From Bordetella parapertussis (GTDB lineage: Bacteria; Pseudomonadota; Gammaproteobacteria; Burkholderiales; Burkholderiaceae_B): DNA of 24,763 nt. The position numbers and the translations under genes are program-made. Location of the stretch: NCBI GenBank assembly GCA_945882005.1, contig CAMCWG010000009.1, forward strand, positions 1 through 24,763, read 5' to 3'. A model generated the notes under the pieces. It was not told the DNA's origin and did no database searches. It was given only the letters and a program-made list of their open reading frames with translations. Below are positions 18,852 to 24,763 of this stretch, piece by piece (within the stretch, counting starts at the first letter, position 1; every line of letters begins with the position of its first letter).

Positions 18852-19645
18852 TCCAGCGTGTTAGGCCACTTAAAGGCCGACGGTTGTTTGTTCAAGAAGC
18901 GCTGCACAGCATCCGTGTGCCACTGGCTAGTGCGTGCAACAGCCTGACCATCCGCCTCGATATCCATCATGACCTCAAGCGAGCTGTTTAGCGATGCATT
19001 CAACGCTCTCTTGGTCATGGCAAGCGCCGCTGGAGCAGCCTGCGCAAAACAATTCGCCATTTGTTGTGCACGCTCCAACACGCGGCCTTCTGGCAAGACC
19101 TCAAGCACAATTCCCAAATCCTTCGCCTCTTGCGCACTTAACTCCCTCGCTGAAAACGCGAGCTCCTTGGCGCGCTGCAAGCCAACGACGCGCGGGAGTG
19201 TATAGAAAGCGGCGCAATCGGGGATCAACCCCAGCTTCATAAATGACAGACAGAACCGACTGCTCGGCGCTGCCAACACGATATCGGCAGTGAGTGCCAA
19301 ACTAAATCCAGCGCCATAGGCAGCCCCTTCCACCGCCGAGATCACCGGGATCTCAAGACGCAGCAGTGTCTCGATCCACGACAGGTAATCATGACGCATG
19401 CGGTGTCGACCATCTTCAGGACTTAACGTGCCTGCGCCCATCACACTGATATCACCGCCAGCACAAAACGTTGCGCCCGCGCCGGTAATAATCAATGCAC
19501 GCAAGTCTCTCTGACCAGGCATGGCTGCGATCACTTGCCGGAGTTCCTCGCGCATCACAGCGTCGATTGCATTTTTCCTCTGAGGGCGATTGAGCGTCAA
19601 CGTACCGACACCATCTTTAACTACATATTGAATCGTTTCCAACAT
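18848..19645 (-). CDS. Enoyl-CoA hydratase/isomerase (crotonase) family protein
   Basis: Crotonase-fold enzyme of 265 aa acting on an acyl-CoA. The oxyanion-hole segments are present: CAGGD (61-65) and AYGAGF (109-114). The two glutamates of classical hydratases are absent. The position after GAGF is Ser115, and the QPE position is Phe135 (in CLSFMKLG). LIPDC with Asp143 resembles the segment that carries the catalytic acid in PaaG-type delta-3/delta-2 enoyl-CoA isomerases. Isomerase activity is therefore more likely than hydration, by inference. The start at 19645 has AGGAG 4 nt upstream; the longer frame to 19687 adds 14 unlikely residues. It sits 60 bp after the fused acyl-CoA dehydrogenase gene. 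Confidence 0.88.
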   Translation of the reverse strand: MLETIQYVVKDGVGTLTLNRPQRKNAIDAVMREELRQVIAAMPGQRDLRALIITGAGATFCAGGDISVMGAGTLSPEDGRHRMRHDYLSWIETLLRLEIPVISAVEGAAYGAGFSLALTADIVLAAPSSRFCLSFMKLGLIPDCAAFYTLPRVVGLQRAKELAFSARELSAQEAKDLGIVLEVLPEGRVLERAQQMANCFAQAAPAALAMTKRALNASLNSSLEVMMDIEADGQAVARTSQWHTDAVQRFLNKQPSAFKWPNTLD

Positions 19646-19705
19646 CTGACTCCTGTCTAAGACAATCGAGGCGCACGTAGTGCACACTGAAAAATCGAAC
19701 CAAAC

Positions 19706-22006
19706 TTAATCTGGCAGCTTAAGTACGTGTTTAGCCAGAATTTCTTTCTGCACCTCAGTACTGCCCCCATAGATCGTGGCCGGAATTGAGTTCAACATAA
19801 TAGCGGGGACATTCAAACCCGACGGGGACAGCTCGCTATTGAGTCCGGAAGCACCGTGCTCCTGCGCATACTCAACCATGACCCCACAAATTCTTTGGTA
19901 GGTGTCTGTACCCCATATTTTCAAGAGAGACACACTAGGAGGCAAGGCTTCACCTCGCTTCACCATATCAGCATAATGCGTATACCCTGACACTTGATCC
20001 GCAACATCCAACATCAGCTCGGCGTAGCGACCCGCAAAAACGGGATCCGCAAAAAGTCCCAAGTGCTCTGCCATGGCGGTGAGTTGGCTCATCGCATAAC
20101 GCGACTGCTTAGGACTACCAAGAAAGATCCGTTCAAAACCTAGCAAGGCCTTCGCAATCGTCCAGCCCTGGTTTAGTTCACCAACAAGATTTTCAGCTGG
20201 CACCCGCACGTTATCGAAAAAAACCTCACAGAACTCTTCGTAACCGACAATATCTTTGATTGGTCTGATCGTAATGCCTGGCGTTGCCAAATCAATCAAC
20301 AAGAAGCTAATGCCAGACTGCTTCTTTGCATCTTTGTCTGTACGCACCAAGGCAAACATATGCGTTGCATCCTGCGCTAACGTCGTCCAGATTTTCTGAC
20401 CGTTTACGACGAAGGCATCACCATCTCGCACAGCTTCGGTACGTAAAGAGGCCAAATCTGATCCCGCACCAGGCTCCGAGTAACCCTGGCACCATATATG
20501 TTCACCGGCAATGATTTTTGGTAAAAATTTCTCCTGTTGAGCTGGACTTCCGCGTTGGATCAATAAGGGGCCGATCATAACGATCCCCATGTCCGGAGCC
20601 CGAGCAACGCCGTACTGCTCTTGCTCTTCGACGTAGGCAATCATTTTTTCTGGGGAAAGTCCCATCCCGCCAAAACGCTTGGGCCAAGCCGGGGCAACCC
20701 ATCCCTGTTGCGACAGAGTCAAATACCAATCCTTGATTTCGTGCCAATGCAGACGCCTAGGTACATTGCGTAAGGAGTCAGGGTAGTTTTTAGAATAAAA
20801 CCCTCGCAACATTTGTCGAAACTCGGCCTCAGACATCGCATCCCAATTGGCATCGGACGGGAAATTCTGCGCCCCCTCTTCTGACACCACCTCAGACTCG
20901 GGTGTTGAACGCTCAAGGTAACGCTGACGGTGGCCGTTCAAGTTTCCAAGTTGAGCCGACAACTTCAATGCCCGCTTGAAGTACAAGCCGATATCACACT
21001 CATCGGTAAAGCCCATCGCACCATGAAACTGAATGGCCATACGCGTGACAAGTAGTGCGGCATGAATCGTGCGCGATTTTGCACGACTTGCTAAGACAGT
21101 AAGATCACCGCCCTGCTCAATTTGGGTCAATACATCCTGCACACAGGCAGAAGACAGCTCCACTTGGATATAGGCATCAACCGCGCGGTGCTTCAACGCC
21201 TGAAAGCTGCCAATCGCTCGCCCAAACTGTTTACGTGTACCGAGGTAATCAATGGTCAGGCTTAAGGTCCGCCGCATGACACCAAGCAACTCAGCCGCTT
21301 GAATCACACGCGCCCGATCGTTCGCACAATCGACTAAGTGGATGACCTCACCGCCACGCATTAAGACATGAGAGTCAGGTACCTCAACGTCAGTCAGAGT
21401 CAGCGTTGCTGTGGGCAAACCATCCACACCTTGAAGATCACGACAGGTCACACCCTTAGAATTAGCGGCAATCCACACAAGGACCGGTTCGGACTGCTGA
21501 CTCGCAAGAACGATCCAGCCGTCTGCACCATTACCCGGGGCAACGAAGGACTTTTTACCGGACACCTGCAGTGCATCACCCACAGCAACCAGATGTGTGG
21601 CCAGCCCATCTGCAGACTGCATTTGCCCAAGTTTTTCCTGCCATGCCAAACCCGACACACACGAACCATCGACTAAGCGCTCAAGAAGTTGGTTGCGCAA
21701 TATTCCAGAGGGGCATCCCATCAGTACGGTAGCGACTTGGACTGCGCCTGCGATATAGGGCTCTGGAAACAGCGCCTGCCCCACCTCGTCTGCGATGGCC
21801 GCTAGCTCGCGCAGGCCTAAACCCAAGCCCCCCTCATCCTCGGACACCAGCACGCCTAGCCAACCCGCGTTCGCAATCTCCTGCCACGCTTTGCGGTCAA
21901 ACCCGGCCTGCGAGTCACTTAGGACACGAAGCCGCGCGATCGCTTCGTTACGGCTTAACAAATCACGCGCACTATCACTAAAGGCATCAACTGCGCTGGC
22001 ACTCAT
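19706..22006 (-). CDS. Fused two-domain acyl-CoA dehydrogenase
   Basis: A 766-aa protein made of two complete acyl-CoA dehydrogenase (ACAD) modules. The first (about 10-375) includes GWLGVLVSEDEGGLGLG, TRKQFGRAIGSFQALKH and QFHGAMGFTDECDIGLYFKR. The second (about 391-766) includes FGGMGLSPEKM, the FAD/substrate segment CQGYSEPGAGSDLASLRTEA, and the typical end IYGGSTEVQKEILAKHVLKLP. Such enzymes use FAD to form an alpha-beta double bond in acyl-CoA. Tandem fusions replace the two-subunit ACADs known from side-chain degradation of sterols and similar compounds (FadE34 of Mycobacterium is a fused example). The ATG has an excellent AAAGGAGA site 6 nt upstream. The crotonase gene 60 bp downstream suggests one beta-oxidation operon. 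The substrate is unknown. Confidence 0.92.
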   Translation of the reverse strand: MSASAVDAFSDSARDLLSRNEAIARLRVLSDSQAGFDRKAWQEIANAGWLGVLVSEDEGGLGLGLRELAAIADEVGQALFPEPYIAGAVQVATVLMGCPSGILRNQLLERLVDGSCVSGLAWQEKLGQMQSADGLATHLVAVGDALQVSGKKSFVAPGNGADGWIVLASQQSEPVLVWIAANSKGVTCRDLQGVDGLPTATLTLTDVEVPDSHVLMRGGEVIHLVDCANDRARVIQAAELLGVMRRTLSLTIDYLGTRKQFGRAIGSFQALKHRAVDAYIQVELSSACVQDVLTQIEQGGDLTVLASRAKSRTIHAALLVTRMAIQFHGAMGFTDECDIGLYFKRALKLSAQLGNLNGHRQRYLERSTPESEVVSEEGAQNFPSDANWDAMSEAEFRQMLRGFYSKNYPDSLRNVPRRLHWHEIKDWYLTLSQQGWVAPAWPKRFGGMGLSPEKMIAYVEEQEQYGVARAPDMGIVMIGPLLIQRGSPAQQEKFLPKIIAGEHIWCQGYSEPGAGSDLASLRTEAVRDGDAFVVNGQKIWTTLAQDATHMFALVRTDKDAKKQSGISFLLIDLATPGITIRPIKDIVGYEEFCEVFFDNVRVPAENLVGELNQGWTIAKALLGFERIFLGSPKQSRYAMSQLTAMAEHLGLFADPVFAGRYAELMLDVADQVSGYTHYADMVKRGEALPPSVSLLKIWGTDTYQRICGVMVEYAQEHGASGLNSELSPSGLNVPAIMLNSIPATIYGGSTEVQKEILAKHVLKLPD

Positions 22007-22105
22007 GGTGAATCTCCTTTATTGTTTGTCTCGATTGTATGGGTTTCAAAAAAATGCGGCAAAATACCCGTCTTGCTTCAAAAATTATCCGAAGAAGGTA
22101 CTCAC

Positions 22106-22801
22106 ATGATTCAAACGACCCAACAACAAACCGTCGATGAAGCAATGACTTCGCGTCACTCAATCCGCGCTTTTTTACCAACCCCTGTTGCGCGTGAAGA
22201 TATTGAGAAAATGTTCGAGGTCGCTGCGCGAGCACCATCAGGCTCGAACACCCAACCATGGAAAGCGTATGTTGTAACTGGCGCACTCAAGGATCGTTTG
22301 TCTGACGCAATCGTCGAGATCTACAACGACAAAGCGCGCTTCGAAGCTCTTAAAGAAGATTATCGCTACTATCCAACAGAATGGGAATCGCCCTATATCG
22401 ATCGTCGTCGTAAAGTCGGTCTCGCCCTCTATAAATTATTGGGGCTTGGCCGCGATGACAAAGCAGGGATGCATGCCCAGCACGGAAAAAACTACACGTT
22501 TTTCGGTGCACCTGTCGGTATCATTTTTACGATCGAACGAAAAATGAACACCGGATCCTGGCTAGACTTTGGTTGCTTCCTCCAAAGCTTCATGGTGGCT
22601 GCGCGTGGCCGCAACCTTGACACCTGTGCTCAGGCAGCCTTCAACCGCTTCCATCCCACTATCCGCGAGATTGTGGGTATCCCAGAAGAAGAGAGTGTCA
22701 TGTGCGGGCTCGCTCTCGGCGTCGCTGACATGAGCAAAATCGAAAACACGCTCATCAGCGAACGCGAACCCGTCGCGACCTTTGTTAAATTTCTCGATTG
22801 A
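22106..22801 (+). CDS. Nitroreductase family protein
   Basis: FMN-dependent NAD(P)H oxidoreductase fold, 231 aa. The family reduces nitro groups, quinones or enones. Visible marks are the N-terminal SRHSIRAF (FMN phosphate contacts), RAPSGSNTQPWKAYVV and the C-terminal CGLALGVAD. The start at 22106 is preceded by AAGG with a 7-8-nt spacer; the longer frame from 22022 adds a non-conserved leader. It diverges from the acyl-CoA dehydrogenase gene across about 100 bp that must hold promoters for both, though no clear sigma70 pair was seen. Substrate not predictable. Confidence 0.9.
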   Translation: MIQTTQQQTVDEAMTSRHSIRAFLPTPVAREDIEKMFEVAARAPSGSNTQPWKAYVVTGALKDRLSDAIVEIYNDKARFEALKEDYRYYPTEWESPYIDRRRKVGLALYKLLGLGRDDKAGMHAQHGKNYTFFGAPVGIIFTIERKMNTGSWLDFGCFLQSFMVAARGRNLDTCAQAAFNRFHPTIREIVGIPEEESVMCGLALGVADMSKIENTLISEREPVATFVKFLD

Positions 22802-22828
22802 TATTGTCGTGAGTAATGAAGGTTGGGA

Positions 22829-23722
22829 CTAGCGATCGAAGCGCTTTTCCCACGCTTCGATTTCATCAATACCAAGCGCCGCGTTGTATTGGGCAGAGTT
22901 AAACATCTGCCCGGCAAAACCTTGCATATTACCTGCCTTCGATAAATGGCCTAGTGCAGCAGTCATCGCAAAACCAAACGCACCACGCGCCATGGCAGGA
23001 TAAATACCAAGGTCAATCCCGGCAGCTTTCATCGCATCAAATGACAGCCCCGCTAAGCCACCGCCGCTGTCCATATTGACCACAACTGGGACATTAACTG
23101 CGGCTTTTATCGCCGCAATATCTTCCAGAAGCGAGGGGCTCGCTTTAAGCTCAACAAACACTGCATCCGCACCCTCTTGTGCGAAAGCTCGTACGCGCCT
23201 AATTGCCTCGGCCAAACCAAGCGCCCCTGCAGAATCTGTCCGCGCAATTAAAACAAACTCAGCATCAGAGCGCGCCGCACTTGCCGCAGCAATTTTCGAT
23301 ACTGCCTCGTTAAAATCCACCACGGATCTATCACCCGGCATCTGCGCGCAGCGCTTGGGTGAGATCTGGTCTTCCATATGGATGGCAGCCACACCCGCGG
23401 CTTCAAACTCCGCAATCGTGCGTCGTACGTTCACAACATTGCCGTAGCCTGTGTCGGCGTCACAAATCAAAGGAATATTCACGGAGCCCGCAACACGTCG
23501 CGCATGATCCGTCATGAGTGTCAAATCAATCAAGCCGACATCAGGACGCCCCAACAAACTTGCCGACACGCCGTTACCTGTCATATAGACCGCAGAGAAA
23601 CCAGCTTGCTCGACTAAGCGCGCACCATAGCCATCATAGATACCCGGCGCACGCACAGCCTGCTCGCCCTTTAATTGGTCACGCAATGCGCGTCGTTTTT
23701 GTGTGGCGGTCACATTAGTCAT
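22829..23722 (-). CDS. Isocitrate lyase/PEP mutase superfamily lyase
   Basis: TIM-barrel enzyme of 297 aa, related to 2-methylisocitrate lyase, 2,3-dimethylmalate lyase and oxaloacetate decarboxylase. It has YMTGNGVSASLLGRPD, the Mg-binding CDADTGYGN (Asp88, Asp90), HMEDQ (Glu117/Asp118), and the active-site loop KRCAQMPGD with Cys125. The catalytic cysteine is the mark of C-C bond-cleaving members, since PEP mutases lack it. The usual KRCGH is changed to KRCAQ. Its ATG overlaps the stop of the LeuD-like gene (ATGA). The LeuC/LeuD-like genes just upstream make hydration followed by retro-aldol cleavage the most likely joint job. Confidence 0.9.
   Translation of the reverse strand: MTNVTATQKRRALRDQLKGEQAVRAPGIYDGYGARLVEQAGFSAVYMTGNGVSASLLGRPDVGLIDLTLMTDHARRVAGSVNIPLICDADTGYGNVVNVRRTIAEFEAAGVAAIHMEDQISPKRCAQMPGDRSVVDFNEAVSKIAAASAARSDAEFVLIARTDSAGALGLAEAIRRVRAFAQEGADAVFVELKASPSLLEDIAAIKAAVNVPVVVNMDSGGGLAGLSFDAMKAAGIDLGIYPAMARGAFGFAMTAALGHLSKAGNMQGFAGQMFNSAQYNAALGIDEIEAWEKRFDR
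22835..22861. terminator. Inverted repeat at the end of the lyase gene, convergent with the nitroreductase gene
   Basis: A perfect 9-bp stem (ATCGAAGCG at 22835-22843, complement at 22853-22861) with a 9-nt loop overlaps the last lyase codons. On the plus strand a TTTC stretch follows the stem, which could serve the nitroreductase transcript. No true U-tract. Confidence 0.35.
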
Positions 23723-24237
23723 GCAAACTTCCAGTCAGGATATTTTTTTAAGAAGGGGATCAGTCCACCTAGCGACAAAATCGCCAGAATTTCTTGCGGC
23801 AGAGGATGCGCTTGTTGCACCTTTCGCCCTGCCACTGTTAGCTCACCTGCCCCGAAATCAATGCTAATCATTTCGCCACTGGCGATCTGATCTGTATCGC
23901 ATTCAAAGACAGGTAGGCCATTATTAATCGCATTGCGGAAAAATTGCCGACCAAACGACTTCGCCACAACAGCCCGGATATTCATCGCATGCAACACATG
24001 GGTCGCCTGTTCACGCGACGAATTAATTCCAAAGTGATGCCCTGCAACCAAAATGCCACCACCGCTCGCCTGCACATCAGCCGCAAGCTTGGGTGAAAGT
24101 TGCTCAAAGGCATGCTGTGCAACATAAGCAACATCCTTGCCCGGCAAGTACTTGTTTGAGCAATTGATATCTGTATTCACATCGTCACCAAGTAAAAAGC
24201 TTGGGCCTACGACCTGTAACGCGTGCGCCGTTATCAT
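23719..24237 (-). CDS. LeuD-like small subunit of a 3-isopropylmalate dehydratase-family hydro-lyase
   Basis: Swivel-domain subunit of an aconitase-superfamily heterodimer, 172 aa. Marks are LLGDDVNTDINCSNKYLPGK (substrate-recognition loop) and ILVAGHHFGINSSREQATHVL, where SSREQA contacts the substrate carboxylates. The loop sequence KYLPGK differs from the one typical of leucine-pathway LeuD, so the substrate may be another hydroxy-diacid. The start at 24237 has GGAGG 8 nt upstream and overlaps the LeuC-like stop as ATGA; an upstream ATG at 24252 in frame is less likely. The compact DDVNTD form resembles the archaeal-type/dimethylmaleate-hydratase group. No leuB or leuA is present here. Confidence 0.88.
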   Translation of the reverse strand: MITAHALQVVGPSFLLGDDVNTDINCSNKYLPGKDVAYVAQHAFEQLSPKLAADVQASGGGILVAGHHFGINSSREQATHVLHAMNIRAVVAKSFGRQFFRNAINNGLPVFECDTDQIASGEMISIDFGAGELTVAGRKVQQAHPLPQEILAILSLGGLIPFLKKYPDWKFA

Positions 24238-24763
24238 GCTGCGGCCCTCCATGTTCCGCCGACGACATCCCGCGGATCAGTGATGTATCCGGTCAACGCA
24301 GACGCGGCGACCGTTGCAGCCGAGCCCAACCAGATATCAGCATTTTTGTTACTCAAGCGACCTTTAAAGTTTCTGTTGGCGGTAGAGATCACCGTGTCAC
24401 CATCGCCTGGAACCAGACGGTTCGTGATGCCAACGCATGTACCGCAACCCGCCGACTCGAACGAAGCGCCAGCATTTGCAAACACCTCGATCAGCCCTTC
24501 TTTTAAAGCTGCCAAGTAAATTTGACGCGACGCAGGTGTCACGATCATGCGCACACCAGGGGCCAATTTTTTTCCACGCAGAATGGCTGCAGCCTGCCGA
24601 ATATCGTCCAGACGGCCATTCGTACAGGTACCAATCAGCGCAAATTGAATCTTCTGGCCCATAACCTCTGTGACAGAAACAATGTCATCTACTTCATGCT
24701 TACGTGCGAGCTGTGGCACTAGGCTGGACACATCAAAATCGATTTTCTCCAGGTACTGGGCAT
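24234..24763 (-). CDS. LeuC-like large subunit of a 3-isopropylmalate dehydratase-family hydro-lyase, 3' part
   Basis: The frame runs off the right edge of the window; about 175 codons are visible. This is the [4Fe-4S] catalytic subunit. All three cluster cysteines are seen: one in IGTCTNGRLDDIR and two in the SAGCGTCVGI motif. Other family marks are VTPASRQIYLAALKEGLIE, STANRNFKGR and ATVAASALTGYITDPRDV. Family enzymes isomerise or hydrate hydroxy-di/tricarboxylates by removing and adding water. It is the first visible gene of a minus-strand trio with a LeuD-like subunit and a lyase. The true start is outside the window. Confidence 0.9.
   Translation of the reverse strand, partial: AQYLEKIDFDVSSLVPQLARKHEVDDIVSVTEVMGQKIQFALIGTCTNGRLDDIRQAAAILRGKKLAPGVRMIVTPASRQIYLAALKEGLIEVFANAGASFESAGCGTCVGITNRLVPGDGDTVISTANRNFKGRLSNKNADIWLGSAATVAASALTGYITDPRDVVGGTWRAAA

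Noticed and set aside
22022..22105. Upstream extension of the nitroreductase by 28 codons.
   Set aside because: The residues are not conserved in character, and the internal ATG at 22106 has a proper Shine-Dalgarno site and the usual family N-terminus.

Overview
The window reads as part of a betaproteobacterial chromosome, most likely Burkholderiales and close to Alcaligenaceae. The inference rests on the gene order scpB-rluB / rimP-nusA-infB-rbfA-truB-typA, on a RimP whose ends look like those of Bordetella, and on moderate GC content with dense coding on both strands. I see no insertion sequence, prophage, CRISPR array or integrase. Most of the window is conserved housekeeping DNA. The accessory material is at the two ends.

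Layout, left to right. Positions 1-837 hold the 3' part of a Rieske-type ring-hydroxylating oxygenase alpha subunit, followed by the membrane protease htpX. polA (minus strand) converges on htpX and diverges from a LOG-family phosphoribohydrolase gene with which it shares a CATG start palindrome. The LOG gene is followed by gabD, which converges on typA. From 14.65 kb down to 6.74 kb on the minus strand runs one long translation and ribosome-maturation operon: rimP, nusA, infB, rbfA, truB, typA. It is preceded by a roughly 240-bp leader holding a candidate extended -10 promoter, a perfect 12-bp tandem repeat and an intrinsic terminator that ends only 6 nt before the rimP start codon. Upstream of that lies scpB-rluB with a GTGA overlap. 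An initiator tRNA gene with its own promoter and terminator diverges from scpB.

The right end (18.2-24.8 kb) is metabolic. A minus-strand set encodes a fused two-domain acyl-CoA dehydrogenase, a crotonase-family protein lacking both classical hydratase glutamates, and a small CobW/COG0523-like protein that keeps its CxCC metal motif but has lost its Walker A and NKxD motifs. A divergent nitroreductase gene follows. Last comes a tightly overlapping minus-strand trio: a LeuC-like subunit (cut by the window edge), a LeuD-like subunit, and an isocitrate-lyase/PEP-mutase-family lyase. The trio looks like a hydro-lyase plus C-C lyase cassette for a branched hydroxy-diacid.

The items most worth following up are the degenerate COG0523 protein, the LeuCD-lyase cassette with its altered lyase active-site loop, the terminator directly before rimP, and the overlapping polA/LOG start codons. 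I found no unmistakable new multi-gene system such as a defence island, retron or BGC.
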